The notes under the pieces are model-generated. The model searched no databases, was not told the DNA's origin, and worked only from the letters and a program-made list of their open reading frames with translations. 64,000 nt of DNA from the NCBI RefSeq assembly GCF_009909615.1, contig NZ_WWNE01000004.1:124001-188000 (forward strand). Direction: 5' to 3'. Position numbers and translations under genes: made by a program. Shown here piece by piece: positions 52,963 through 62,768 of the stretch; the stretch's first letter is position 1; each line of letters opens with the position of its first letter. This DNA comes from Acidiluteibacter ferrifornacis. Lineage in GTDB: Bacteria; Bacteroidota; Bacteroidia; Flavobacteriales_E; Vicingaceae.

Positions 52963-54423
52963 ATGAAATTACTGAAAGACATATTATATAAAGTTGCAAT
53001 TTTAGAGGTCCATGGTACCACTAATGTTGAGGTGTCTGATATTTCCTTCGATTCTCGCAGTGTTATTGAAGGGGGAGTTTATGTTGCTCAAAAAGGACTA
53101 AAAGTAGACGGTCATGATTTTATAGAAGGTGCTATAGCAAAAGGTGCTGTTGCAATAATATGTGAGGACTTGCCTCAAGAGATGTCTACTGCAATCACTT
53201 TTGTGAAAGTGAAGAGTACACATGAAGCCTTAGCTTTTATGGCTGCCAATTTTTATGATAATCCATCAGAAGATATACAGTTAGTAGGGGTGACTGGAAC
53301 AAATGGAAAAACTACTACTGTAACGCTTTTATATAATTTATTTAAAAAGTTGGGGTATAAAGTAGGTTTACTTTCAACGGTTGTAAACTATATTGACGAA
53401 AAGGAAGTAAAAGCTACGCACACGACTCCAGACTCCTTGAGTGTAAATAAGCTACTGTCTCAAATGGTGGCCGCGGGATGTGAATACTGTTTTATGGAAG
53501 TGAGTTCACATGCGGTAGTTCAGAATAGAGTTTTAGGGCTTCACTTTAAAGGTGGGGTCTTTACTAATATCTCTCACGACCACCTCGACTATCATAAAAC
53601 TTTTGATGAGTATATCGCTGCAAAACGAGGCTTTTTTACTCAGTTAGGGAAGGATTCTTTTGCTTTATCCAATAAGGATGATAAGCGTGCTGAGGTAATG
53701 TTACAAGAGTCTAAGGCTAAGAAGAATTATTATGCGGTGAAAGCTGCTGCAGACTTTAAATGCAAAATCATGGAAAGCAATTTTACTGGATTGCTTCTAA
53801 AGATTGATGACCAAGAGGTGTGGTGCCCAATCATAGGGAAGTTTAATGCATATAACTTAACTGCTGTATATGCTACAGCGATCTTGCTGGGACAAAATAA
53901 AATAGAGGTGTTGACAGCATTGAGCAGTTTGCGACCTGTAGAAGGAAGGTTTGAATACATCCGTGTAAATGATATTTCTGGAATTGTAGATTATGCACAT
54001 ACCCCTGATGCGCTGGAAAATGTCCTAAAAACCATCAAAGAAATCCGAACAGGTAATGAGCAAGTGATAACCGTTGTTGGCTGTGGTGGCGATAGAGATA
54101 CGACCAAGCGTCCATTGATGGCGGGTATTGCGGCTGAATTATCGGACCGAGTGATATTGACTTCTGATAATCCTAGAACGGAAGACCCACAACAAATTAT
54201 AGAAGAAATGAAGGTCGGATTGGACCCAGTAAATAAGAAAAAGGCAAATGCAATCACAGACCGAAAAGAAGCGATACGAATGGCATGTGCTTTAGCAAAA
54301 AGTGGTGATATCATTTTAGTAGCTGGTAAAGGTCATGAGAACTATCAAGAGATTAATGGGGTGAGAAATCACTTCGACGATATGGAAATTTTACAAGAGA
54401 CGCTAAACGAATTAAACGCTTAA
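52963..54423 (+). CDS. murE: UDP-MurNAc-tripeptide synthetase (meso-DAP adding)
   Basis: Adds the third amino acid to UDP-MurNAc-dipeptide. 486 residues with the three Mur ligase domains: ISFDSRSVIEGGVYVAQKG at the N-terminus, ATP loop VGVTGTNGKTTTVTLLY near 112, MEVSSHAVVQNRV, TNISHDHLDYHKTF, and VDYAHTPDALENVL. The DNPR motif (TSDNPRTEDPQ, near 407) is the usual sign that meso-diaminopimelate, not lysine, is added. Directly abuts the PBP gene. Confidence 0.97.
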   Translation: MKLLKDILYKVAILEVHGTTNVEVSDISFDSRSVIEGGVYVAQKGLKVDGHDFIEGAIAKGAVAIICEDLPQEMSTAITFVKVKSTHEALAFMAANFYDNPSEDIQLVGVTGTNGKTTTVTLLYNLFKKLGYKVGLLSTVVNYIDEKEVKATHTTPDSLSVNKLLSQMVAAGCEYCFMEVSSHAVVQNRVLGLHFKGGVFTNISHDHLDYHKTFDEYIAAKRGFFTQLGKDSFALSNKDDKRAEVMLQESKAKKNYYAVKAAADFKCKIMESNFTGLLLKIDDQEVWCPIIGKFNAYNLTAVYATAILLGQNKIEVLTALSSLRPVEGRFEYIRVNDISGIVDYAHTPDALENVLKTIKEIRTGNEQVITVVGCGGDRDTTKRPLMAGIAAELSDRVILTSDNPRTEDPQQIIEEMKVGLDPVNKKKANAITDRKEAIRMACALAKSGDIILVAGKGHENYQEINGVRNHFDDMEILQETLNELNA

Positions 54424-54426
54424 ACT

Positions 54427-55680
54427 ATGTTGTACTATTTATTTCAGTATTTAAATGAATTGGATGTTCCTGGAGCAGGTGTGTTTCAGTACATCACATT
54501 TAGGGCGGCGGCTTCTGTCATAGTCTCTTTATTGATTTCCATGGTATTCGGTAAGCGGATTATCGAGTTCATAAAAGTGCAGCAAGTGGGTGAAACCATC
54601 CGCGATTTGGGGTTAGAAGGTCAAAATCAAAAGGCAGGAACTCCAACCATGGGGGGGCTAATTATTTTAGCATCTATTCTTATTCCTACTTTGTTGTTTG
54701 CCAAATTGCATAATATTTATGTGATCTTGATGCTAGTGTCAACTGTTTTGTTGGGTGCGATTGGATTTGCGGATGATTACATCAAAGTTTTCAAAAAGAA
54801 CAAACAAGGCCTTGCCGGAAAATTTAAAGTAGTAGGGCAAGTGATTGTTGGGCTGATTGTTGGATGCATATTATATTTCCATGAGGACGTAGTCGTAAAG
54901 GAGAAGGTATTTGATGAAAATGCACCGATTCATGTTCAGGAATTAATTCACAACGATGTTGATAAAACAACCAGTGCAAATTATTACTGGAAGGAGACGA
55001 AGTCCTTTGTAACAACCATTCCTTTCGTGAAGGACAATGAATTTGATTACGCTTGGTTGGTAGATTGGGCAGGAGAAAATGCTATGGATTATGCCTGGTT
55101 AGTCTTTATTCCGATTGTCATTGTCATCGTTACGGCTGTTTCGAATGGAGCCAATATGACGGATGGCTTGGACGGACTAGCTACTGGGACTTCTGCGATT
55201 ATAGGCGTTGTGCTCGCCATCTTCGCATACGTATCGGGTAATACCATCTTTGCGGACTACCTCAATATTATGTACATCCCTGATTCAGGTGAATTAGTAA
55301 TATTTATTGGTGCTTTTGTAGGAGCGTGTATAGGCTTCTTGTGGTACAACTCATACCCTGCTCAGGTTTTTATGGGTGATACTGGTAGTTTGGCTTTAGG
55401 TGGAATAATCGCTGTATTCGCTCTAGCGATTCGTAAAGAATTGTTAATTCCTGTATTCTGTGGAATCTTCTTAGTAGAGAATTTATCAGTAATGATACAG
55501 GTGGCCTATTTCAAATACACTAAGAAAAAGTTTGGTGAAGGGAGAAGGGTGTTTTTGATGGCACCACTGCATCATCATTATCAAAAGAAGGGCTACCACG
55601 AAGCCAAGATTGTTTCACGTTTTTGGATTGTGGGAATTATGCTGGCTATTCTATCTATCGTAACACTGAAGTTGAGGTAG
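54427..55680 (+). CDS. mraY: Phospho-MurNAc-pentapeptide transferase
   Basis: Makes lipid I on the inner membrane. 417 residues, about 55 more than E. coli MraY, with about ten helices. Motifs: [13 protein letters not shown] near 73-85, [17 protein letters not shown] (catalytic Asp pair), [31 protein letters not shown] and [12 protein letters not shown]. The extra length is a polar loop at about 155-215 with the six-residue string DYAWLV twice, 15 residues apart. Such a loop is usual in Bacteroidota MraY. Starts 3 bases after murE. Confidence 0.97.
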   Translation: MLYYLFQYLNELDVPGAGVFQYITFRAAASVIVSLLISMVFGKRIIEFIKVQQVGETIRDLGLEGQNQKAGTPTMGGLIILASILIPTLLFAKLHNIYVILMLVSTVLLGAIGFADDYIKVFKKNKQGLAGKFKVVGQVIVGLIVGCILYFHEDVVVKEKVFDENAPIHVQELIHNDVDKTTSANYYWKETKSFVTTIPFVKDNEFDYAWLVDWAGENAMDYAWLVFIPIVIVIVTAVSNGANMTDGLDGLATGTSAIIGVVLAIFAYVSGNTIFADYLNIMYIPDSGELVIFIGAFVGACIGFLWYNSYPAQVFMGDTGSLALGGIIAVFALAIRKELLIPVFCGIFLVENLSVMIQVAYFKYTKKKFGEGRRVFLMAPLHHHYQKKGYHEAKIVSRFWIVGIMLAILSIVTLKLR

Positions 55681-55681
55681 A

Positions 55682-57025
55682 ATGAAAAAGCGGCTAGCCA
55701 TATTAGGAGCAGGAGAAAGTGGAGTTGGAGCTGCACAGTTAGCACTAAAAGAAGGATATGATGTTTTTGTATCCGATAGAAGTAAGATAAAGGAAAAGTA
55801 CAAGAGCGTTCTTACAGGTTTGAAAGTTGAATGGGAAGAGGAAACTCATTCGGAAGATAGAATTCTATCGAGCGATGAAATTATCAAAAGTCCTGGCATA
55901 CCAGATACCGCGCCTTTGATTAAAAAAGCGCATGAAAAAGGGACTCCAGTCATTTCTGAGATTGAATTTGCCGCGAGGTATTCTAAAGCGCATTTTACTT
56001 GTATTACAGGAAGTAATGGAAAGACTACCACCACTTTGATGATATATCATTTGTATCAAAAGGCTGGGTTAGATGTAGGGTTAGCTGGTAATATCGGGCA
56101 AAGCTTTGCTAAACAAGTTGCAGAAGGAGACCGAGAATATTTTGTTCTTGAGCTCAGTAGTTTTCAGTTAGATGGGATGTTTGATTTTAAAGCTGATATC
56201 GCAGTCTTATTGAATATTACTCCCGACCATTTGGATAGATACGAGTACAAAATGGAAAATTATGTGGCTTCCAAAATGAGAATCCTTCAAAACATGGACA
56301 AAAATGGAGCTTTCATTTATTGGGCAGATGATGAGTTTATCCCCAATGCGATGAAAAATTATTCCATTGAAGCGAAATGTTATCCATTCAGCGACACACA
56401 AGAACTTAAAGAGGGCGCAAGCCTCAATAAAATAAAAGAGAAACTACAAATAAACATTAATAACCAAACATTCGAGATGTCAATACACGATTTAGCACTA
56501 CAAGGGAAACACAATCTGTACAATTCGATGGCTTCAGGAATTTCAGGAAGAATTCTTGATTTACGGAAAGAGTTGATTCGAGAGTCATTGTCAGACTTTC
56601 AAAACATTGAGCACCGCTTAGAGCATGTGACCAATGTTCACGGAATTGAATTTATTAACGACTCCAAAGCGACTAATGTCAACTCTACATGGTATGCCTT
56701 AGAAAGCATGGGAAAGCCAACTGTATGGATAGTTGGAGGAGTAGATAAAGGAAATGATTATTCCATGCTTTTTGAGCTTGTGAAAGATAAGGTGAAAGCA
56801 ATCATCTGTCTTGGGAATGATAATCAAAAAATTGTAGATGCTTTTGGCGACAAGGTAGGAGCAATTCAACAAGCTAAAACGGCTAGAGAAGCTGTAACAA
56901 AGGCTTATGAGTTAGCGACTAAAGGCGATGCAGTTTTATTGTCACCAGCATGTGCAAGTTTTGATTTGTTTGAAAACTATGAAGATCGTGGTCATCAATT
57001 TAAAACAGCAGTAAGAAGCTTATAA
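55682..57025 (+). CDS. murD: UDP-MurNAc-L-alanine:D-glutamate ligase
   Basis: Adds D-Glu to UDP-MurNAc-Ala. 447 residues. N-terminal LAILGAGESGVGAAQLAL, ATP loop CITGSNGKTTTTLMIYHL near 111, AGNIGQSFAKQ, LELSSFQLDG, NITPDHLDRY, HNLYNSMASG, EFINDSKATNVNSTWYAL, VGGVDKGNDYS and LLSPACASFDLFENYEDRG. All domains complete. One base after mraY. Confidence 0.97.
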   Translation: MKKRLAILGAGESGVGAAQLALKEGYDVFVSDRSKIKEKYKSVLTGLKVEWEEETHSEDRILSSDEIIKSPGIPDTAPLIKKAHEKGTPVISEIEFAARYSKAHFTCITGSNGKTTTTLMIYHLYQKAGLDVGLAGNIGQSFAKQVAEGDREYFVLELSSFQLDGMFDFKADIAVLLNITPDHLDRYEYKMENYVASKMRILQNMDKNGAFIYWADDEFIPNAMKNYSIEAKCYPFSDTQELKEGASLNKIKEKLQININNQTFEMSIHDLALQGKHNLYNSMASGISGRILDLRKELIRESLSDFQNIEHRLEHVTNVHGIEFINDSKATNVNSTWYALESMGKPTVWIVGGVDKGNDYSMLFELVKDKVKAIICLGNDNQKIVDAFGDKVGAIQQAKTAREAVTKAYELATKGDAVLLSPACASFDLFENYEDRGHQFKTAVRSL

Positions 57026-57029
57026 TTTT

Positions 57030-58175
57030 ATGCAGGCATTATTCAAAAATCTGAAAGGCGATCGAGTAATATGGGCAGTGGTGCTATTTTTAGGCATCTT
57101 GTCGATATTGGCTGTATACAGCTCTATCGTTTCTCTGGCCTACAAATACCAGGATGGAAACACTGAATATTTTTTATTCAAACATGGTTTCATTTTAATT
57201 GTAGGTTTCGGACTGATGTATGCTGCTCATAAATTAAATTATAAATACTATTCAAGAATATCTCAGTTAGCGATTTTTATAGCAGTACCCTTGCTGCTAT
57301 TTACGTTACTGACTGGTGCTAGTATCAATGATGCTAGTAGATGGTTGGTCATTCCTGTGATTAACCAAACCTTTCAGACATCGGATTTAGCCAAGTTAGC
57401 ATTGATCATGTTTTTAGCGAGAATGTTGTCCAAAAAACAAGAGGTGATTAAGGATTTTAACTCGGCATTCGTTCCCATAATGATACCAATATTAGCAGTT
57501 TGTGGGTTAATTTTGCCTGCTAATTTTTCTACTGCTGCTATGTTGTTTACAACATCTGTTGTCATTATGTTTATTGGCCGAATCAATCTTAAATACATCA
57601 TATCTATGATAGGTATTGGTGTTGTATTGCTTTCTGTTTTTATTGCCATAGTGGTTAATTCCAATTATACCGGAAGGGTGGAAACGTGGAAGAATAGGAT
57701 TGAAAATTTTATGTCTGATGATTCGGAAAGTAATTATCAGGCAGAACAATCAAAAATTGCAATTGCCACTGGTGGTCCTTTAGGGAAAGGACCTGGAGGA
57801 AGCACTCAACGAAATTTCTTGCCACATCCTTATTCGGATTTTATTTATGCAATTGTAATAGAAGAATATGGGATTCTAGGTGGATTCACCTTGTTGCTAC
57901 TGTATTTAATTCTCCTATATCGAGGTATAATAATTTCGATAAAAGCGCCTCGAACATTCGGGTCGTTACTGGCAGTTGGGCTCAGTTTTAGTCTTGTCTT
58001 TCAAGCCATGATAAATATGGCCGTCGCTGTGAACTTATTTCCTGTGACTGGTCAGCCACTCCCCATGGTAAGTATGGGTGGAACTTCTATTTGGTTTACT
58101 TGCCTTGCTGTAGGAATTATTCTCAGCGTGAGCCGAAGTGTTTATGAAGAAGAAAAGGAGGTCGCAAATGCATAA
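57030..58175 (+). CDS. ftsW: SEDS-family peptidoglycan glycosyltransferase FtsW
   Basis: Polymerises lipid II at the septum together with the class B PBP. 381 residues and about ten helices. SEDS signs: GASINDASRWLVIPVINQTFQTSDLAKLALIMFLAR in blocks near 96-130, then GGPLGKGPGGSTQRNFLPHPYSDFIYAIVIEEYG near 250-283 with the catalytic-Asp region, and MINMAVAVNLFPVTGQPLPMVSMGGTS near 330-356. Slightly short but complete. The end carries the murG Shine-Dalgarno and overlaps murG by 8 bases. Confidence 0.95.
   Translation: MQALFKNLKGDRVIWAVVLFLGILSILAVYSSIVSLAYKYQDGNTEYFLFKHGFILIVGFGLMYAAHKLNYKYYSRISQLAIFIAVPLLLFTLLTGASINDASRWLVIPVINQTFQTSDLAKLALIMFLARMLSKKQEVIKDFNSAFVPIMIPILAVCGLILPANFSTAAMLFTTSVVIMFIGRINLKYIISMIGIGVVLLSVFIAIVVNSNYTGRVETWKNRIENFMSDDSESNYQAEQSKIAIATGGPLGKGPGGSTQRNFLPHPYSDFIYAIVIEEYGILGGFTLLLLYLILLYRGIIISIKAPRTFGSLLAVGLSFSLVFQAMINMAVAVNLFPVTGQPLPMVSMGGTSIWFTCLAVGIILSVSRSVYEEEKEVANA
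58154..58161 (+). promoter_or_regulatory. Strong ribosome-binding site of murG (AAAGGAGG)
   Basis: AAAGGAGG ending 6 bases before the ATG at 58168. It decides the murG start, since the frame is open 30 bases further. Such a full Shine-Dalgarno is rare in this window. Confidence 0.7.
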
Positions 58176-59271
58176 TCCAAAAGTAATCATTAGTGGTGGT
58201 GGTACAGGGGGGCATGTCTTTCCTGCTATTGCTATTGCTAATGCACTAAAAAAAATAAATCCATCAGTAGAAATCCTATTCGTAGGAGCTGAAGGAAAAA
58301 TGGAAATGGAGAAAGTTCCTCAAGCTGGCTACACTATTGTTGGGCTACCAATTATGGGACTGCATAGAAGGTTGACTGCTCAAAATTTAAAGTTTCCTTT
58401 TAAGCTGTTAGCAAGTATGCTTAAAGCCCGAAAAGTAGTTAAAGATTTTGTACCTGATGTTGCAGTAGGTGTTGGTGGGTACGCCAGTGGACCTACTTTA
58501 AAAGCAGCGATGAATAGAAATATTCCTTGTTTAATTCAAGAGCAGAATTCATTTGCAGGAGTTACTAATAAAATTCTTGGGCAGAAAGCCAAGACTATTT
58601 GTGTAGCTTATGATGGAATGGCAGCATTTTTTCCTAAAGAGAAGATTATTTTGACAGGAAATCCTGTGAGACAAGAGGTGGTGAAGTTGGAAGGAAAAAG
58701 AGAAAGAGCCATGGAGTTTTTCGGATTAGATCCGGAGAAAAAGACGGTATTGGTTGTTGGAGGTAGCTTAGGCGCAAGAAGCATCAATCATGCCATAGAA
58801 AAAATGATTGATCGGTTTGAAAAAGAAGGGGTGCAGTTGATTTGGCAAACAGGAAAGTTGTTTGCCGAGAGGGCTGCAAAGGCAGTTGCAGGAAAAGAAG
58901 GTGCAGGAATAAAAACCATGGAATTCATTACAAAAATGGATTTGGGATATGCTGCTGCAGATTTGGTAATTTCTAGAGCAGGAGCTATTGCGGTATCAGA
59001 ATTATGTTTGGTGAAAAAGCCAGCTATTCTTGTACCACTTCCATCGGCAGCCGAAGACCATCAAACCAAAAATGCGATGGCTCTTGTGAACCATAAGGCA
59101 GCTGAATTAGTTGCAGATGGAGAAATAAATAATGAATTAGAATCAAAAGTTTTTCGGTTGATTTCGAATGAAGAGGAGTTGGGGCGATTAAGTTTCAATA
59201 TTGCCAAGCTGGGAATGAATAACTCTGCAGATATTATCGCCAATGAAGTTTTAAAACTGGTGAAGAAGTAA
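58168..59271 (+). CDS. murG: UDP-GlcNAc:lipid I N-acetylglucosaminyltransferase
   Basis: Converts lipid I to lipid II on the inner face of the membrane. 367 residues from ATG 58168, supported by the strong ribosome-binding site and the conserved N-terminus KVIISGGGTGGHVFPAIA. GT28 motifs: VGVGGYASGPTLKAA, QEQNSFAGVTNKIL, LVVGGSLGARSINHAIE, VISRAGAIAVSEL and LVPLPSAAEDHQTKNA. It overlaps ftsW by 8 bases and shares one base with the murC start (TAATGG). Confidence 0.96.
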   Translation: MHNPKVIISGGGTGGHVFPAIAIANALKKINPSVEILFVGAEGKMEMEKVPQAGYTIVGLPIMGLHRRLTAQNLKFPFKLLASMLKARKVVKDFVPDVAVGVGGYASGPTLKAAMNRNIPCLIQEQNSFAGVTNKILGQKAKTICVAYDGMAAFFPKEKIILTGNPVRQEVVKLEGKRERAMEFFGLDPEKKTVLVVGGSLGARSINHAIEKMIDRFEKEGVQLIWQTGKLFAERAAKAVAGKEGAGIKTMEFITKMDLGYAAADLVISRAGAIAVSELCLVKKPAILVPLPSAAEDHQTKNAMALVNHKAAELVADGEINNELESKVFRLISNEEELGRLSFNIAKLGMNNSADIIANEVLKLVKK

Positions 59272-60641
59272 TGGAAATGAATAATATACATACTGTTTAT
59301 TTTGTAGGAGTTGGCGGCATCGGCATGAGTGCTTTAGCGCGCTATTTTCTGACACAAGACAAAGCAGTATGGGGTTATGATAAAACACCTTCTGCCTTAA
59401 CTAATCGCTTGGAAGAAGAAGGGATTAAAATTTGGTTTGATGCTGATTTAACTGAGATTGAAAAACTGGATAAAAACAGCACTTTGGTGGTCTATACCCC
59501 TGCAGTAAAAACAGGGAATGCTCAATTGGATTATTTTGAGTCTAATGGATTTAGGATGTTCAAGCGGTCACAAGTGTTAGGGTTGATTTCTAGTGCTTAT
59601 AAAACATTAGCTGTTGCTGGTACGCATGGAAAAACAACGACTTCTTGTTTATTGGCGCATGTATTAAATGATTCTGCAGTTGCCATTAATGCTTTTTTAG
59701 GAGGCATTTCTCGCGATTTTGATAGCAATCTAGTTTTAAACGATGACGCCCGATATTTTGTAACAGAAGCGGATGAGTACGATCGTTCATTTTTGCAGTT
59801 GTCACCAGATATCGCCATAATCACTTCATTGGATGCCGATCATTTAGATATTTATGGTACACCAGATGAAATGATAAAAAATTACCAAGATTTTGTTCGA
59901 AAGATTAAGCCTGGAGGGACGCTCATAACCAAACTGGCTTTTGCACCTGTTTTGAGTTTTAGAGATGATATACAAGTCATCACTTACGGCTTGGAAGGTG
60001 ATGAAGAATACACTGCCCATCAGATAGAAGTTAAGGATGCAAAGTATCATTTTGATGTGATTACACCGGAAGGAAGTTATACCGATTTGTCGTTAGGATT
60101 GCCCGGCCGGCATAATGTAGATAATGCTGTTTCTGTGATTGCTATTGCGCATTTGTTGGGTGTGAAAGAAGAAAGTTTGAAAGCGTCGTTAAATAGCTTT
60201 AGAGGTGTTCAGCGCCGTTTTGATGTGCAATTTAACGATGGTGAAAAGGTGTATATCGATGATTATGCACACCATCCGAGTGAAATCAATGCTTGCGTTA
60301 AATCGGTTAGGGAGTTGTTTCCAAACAAAAAATTAACAGCCATTTTTCAACCGCATTTGTATAGTAGGACTAGAGATTTTGCTGATGAATTTGCAGAGAG
60401 TCTTTCCCAAGTAGATGAGTTGATTTTGTTGGATATTTATCCTGCAAGAGAATTACCAATTGAAGGGGTGACTTCAAGAAATTTGTTGAAAAACATAACT
60501 ATAAAGAATAAAGAAGTGTGTTTGAAAGAGCAATTGATGGACACTTTAAAAAATAAAGAAATAGAGGTTTTATTAACTATCGGAGCAGGTGACATTGACC
60601 GTTTTGTTCAACCCATAAAAACATGGATTAGCAATGAATAA
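59271..60641 (+). CDS. murC: UDP-N-acetylmuramate:L-alanine ligase
   Basis: First Mur ligase, adds L-Ala to UDP-MurNAc. 456 residues. FVGVGGIGMSALARYFL at the start, VVYTPAVKTGNAQ, ATP loop AVAGTHGKTTTSCLLAH near 117, VTEADEYDRSFLQL, TSLDADHLDIYG, LPGRHNVDNAVSVIAIAH, IDDYAHHPSEINACV and FQPHLYSRTRDFADEFAESL. Complete. The start shares a base with the murG stop; Met 3 is a possible alternative start. Confidence 0.97.
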   Translation: MEMNNIHTVYFVGVGGIGMSALARYFLTQDKAVWGYDKTPSALTNRLEEEGIKIWFDADLTEIEKLDKNSTLVVYTPAVKTGNAQLDYFESNGFRMFKRSQVLGLISSAYKTLAVAGTHGKTTTSCLLAHVLNDSAVAINAFLGGISRDFDSNLVLNDDARYFVTEADEYDRSFLQLSPDIAIITSLDADHLDIYGTPDEMIKNYQDFVRKIKPGGTLITKLAFAPVLSFRDDIQVITYGLEGDEEYTAHQIEVKDAKYHFDVITPEGSYTDLSLGLPGRHNVDNAVSVIAIAHLLGVKEESLKASLNSFRGVQRRFDVQFNDGEKVYIDDYAHHPSEINACVKSVRELFPNKKLTAIFQPHLYSRTRDFADEFAESLSQVDELILLDIYPARELPIEGVTSRNLLKNITIKNKEVCLKEQLMDTLKNKEIEVLLTIGAGDIDRFVQPIKTWISNE

Positions 60642-61425
60642 AACATTAAAATTTGTATTGTGGTCATTGATGGGTATTTCAATGATAGTATTGCTTGGTT
60701 TTGTTGAAAAAGCTAGAGACCAACAAACTTGCACTGCTGTAAAAATTCAAATCGATAGAAGTGAACAGAACTTTTTTATTGATGAAGAGGATGTTGAAGC
60801 CATGATTCATGAGGAAGTTTCGTCTGTGATTAATCGTCCTTTAGTGGATTTGAATAGCCATCAGATGGAATTTCAATTGAACAGTCATCCAGCGATTCAG
60901 AATGCAGAGGTTTTTAAAACATTGGATGGAAAGCTGTCGGTTAAAGTAAAGCAAAGAGAGCCAATAGTCCGTGTTTATTCCAGTAATGGTGATAGTTATT
61001 ACATCGATAAGTTGGGTAGAATGATGCCATTGTCTGATAAATACACTGCCAGAGTGCTTGTCGCAAATGGATTTGTTTATAGTCCCTACAGCACTTTTGT
61101 AGGTGTTGATTTTTCGAAAAAGTTACCAGATTCTATCGCTAAAAGAACCATGGTAGATGAAGTGTACAAATATGCCACTTTTATCAATAATCATCCGTTC
61201 TGGAAAGCTCAGATTGAACAGTTGCATGTTAATAAAGATATGGATATAGAGTTGATTCCACGTGTTGGAAATCATAGAATTGTATTTGGGGACGCAGATA
61301 ACATCGAAAGTAAATTTGAAAAGCTCATTGTGTTTTATAACAAGGGGTTGAGTAATACTGGATGGAATGAGTATAGCGTCATTAATTTAAAATTTAAAGA
61401 CCAAGTGGTCTGCACAAAACGATAA
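60634..61425 (+). CDS. ftsQ: FtsQ-type cell-division protein
   Basis: 263 residues: short cytosolic N-terminus, one membrane helix (about 8-24, FVLWSLMGISMIVLLGFV), a POTRA-like segment (AVKIQIDRSEQNFFIDEEDVEAMI, about 36-60 in two blocks) and a beta-rich FtsQ domain (about 60-260, KLSVKVKQREPIVRVYSSNGDSYYIDKLGRMMPL in two blocks). FtsQ bridges FtsL/FtsB to other divisome parts. Family sequence is poorly conserved; position between murC and ftsA and the topology decide the call. Overlaps murC by 8 bases. Confidence 0.9.
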   Translation: MNKTLKFVLWSLMGISMIVLLGFVEKARDQQTCTAVKIQIDRSEQNFFIDEEDVEAMIHEEVSSVINRPLVDLNSHQMEFQLNSHPAIQNAEVFKTLDGKLSVKVKQREPIVRVYSSNGDSYYIDKLGRMMPLSDKYTARVLVANGFVYSPYSTFVGVDFSKKLPDSIAKRTMVDEVYKYATFINNHPFWKAQIEQLHVNKDMDIELIPRVGNHRIVFGDADNIESKFEKLIVFYNKGLSNTGWNEYSVINLKFKDQVVCTKR

Positions 61426-61429
61426 TAGT

Positions 61430-62722
61430 ATGGATTCTTCTGACATAGTTGTAGGGTTGGACATTGGAACTACCAAAATTGTGGTCATGGTTGGGCGCAA
61501 AAATGAACATGGAAAGTTGGAGGTTTTGGGTATGGGTAAGTCTGAATCTCTTGGAGTTACAAGAGGAGTAGTAGCCAATATTGAAAAAACAGTTCAATCT
61601 ATTCGTATGGCGGTTGATGAAGCTGAGCAAAAAAGTGGAGTAGACATCAAGGTCGTAAATGTAGGGATTGCAGGTCAGCATATTAAAAGTTTACAGCATA
61701 GAGGAATCCGTGTGAGAAACTCATTAGATGATGAGATTAGTCAAGACGACATTGATTTATTGATTAACGATATGCATAAATTGGTAATGCTTCCAGGAGA
61801 AGAAATTATCGATGTATTGCCACAAGAATTTATAGTAGATAACGAGCAAGGAATTAAAGATCCTGTTGGGATGTCTGGAATTCGATTGGAAGCGAATTTT
61901 CACATCATTACCGGACAAGTTGCAGCAGCGAAGAACATTTATAAATGTATTCACAAGGCAGGCTTAGAAGTTCAGGATTTGATATTAGAACCTTTAGCAT
62001 CTTCTGAGGCTGTTTTAAGCCAGGAAGAAAAAGAAGCCGGAGTAGTTTTAGTGGATATAGGAGGTGGTACTACTGATGTAGCCATTTTTCAAGATGGAAT
62101 TATTCGTCATACGGCAGTGATTCCTTTTGGTGGAAATGTGATTACAGAAGACATTAAAGAAGGCTGTAGCATTATTAAAAACCAAGCCGAATTGTTGAAG
62201 ATTAAGTTTGGTTCTGCATTGTCGAACGAGAGTCAGGATAATGAGATTGTTTCTATTCCTGGATTAAGAGGAAGAGAGCCAAAAGAAATTTCAATCAAAA
62301 ACCTAGCAAGTATTATTCAGGCTAGACTGGAAGAAATTATTGAGAATATATATTACGAAATAAAGAATTCTGGATATGAGAATAAGCTGATTGCCGGTAT
62401 GGTAATCACAGGTGGTGGAGCTCAGTTGAGACATGTGGGACAGCTTTTTGAGTATGTTACAGGAATGGATACTAGAATTGGTTATCCGAATGAATATTTA
62501 GCAAAAGGAAATGCTGATGAAGTAACGAGTCCAATGTTTGCGACAAGTGTTGGATTGGTGATTAAAGGTTTCCAAAAGTTAGAAAAACAAAAAAATAGAA
62601 TAAATCGTTCTTCGCAACAAGAGCCTGAATCGGGCACTGTTCGTCAGGGCGATAAAATCAAAGGAGGCTTCTTCCAAAATATTTTGAATAAGGGGAAGCA
62701 GTTTTTTGAGGAAGAAGATTAA
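61430..62722 (+). CDS. ftsA: Cell-division actin-like protein FtsA
   Basis: Membrane-tethers FtsZ and starts divisome assembly. 430 residues with the actin-like phosphate loop GLDIGTTKIVVMVGRK (about 7-22), the SHS2 region (NVGIAGQHIKSLQHRG), VVLVDIGGGTTDVAIFQDG and AGMVITGGGAQLRHVGQLF. The C-terminus ends in GGFFQNILNKGKQFFEEED, a likely membrane-targeting amphipathic helix. Four bases after ftsQ. Confidence 0.96.
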   Translation: MDSSDIVVGLDIGTTKIVVMVGRKNEHGKLEVLGMGKSESLGVTRGVVANIEKTVQSIRMAVDEAEQKSGVDIKVVNVGIAGQHIKSLQHRGIRVRNSLDDEISQDDIDLLINDMHKLVMLPGEEIIDVLPQEFIVDNEQGIKDPVGMSGIRLEANFHIITGQVAAAKNIYKCIHKAGLEVQDLILEPLASSEAVLSQEEKEAGVVLVDIGGGTTDVAIFQDGIIRHTAVIPFGGNVITEDIKEGCSIIKNQAELLKIKFGSALSNESQDNEIVSIPGLRGREPKEISIKNLASIIQARLEEIIENIYYEIKNSGYENKLIAGMVITGGGAQLRHVGQLFEYVTGMDTRIGYPNEYLAKGNADEVTSPMFATSVGLVIKGFQKLEKQKNRINRSSQQEPESGTVRQGDKIKGGFFQNILNKGKQFFEEED

Positions 62723-62768
62723 TTATTTAGAAAAAGAATTTTAGCAGAACAATAAAAACCATAGCATT

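Noticed and set aside
54427-55680. Length of MraY as a sign of fusion or frameshift
   Set aside because: The reading frame is clean and the extra loop is usual for the phylum.
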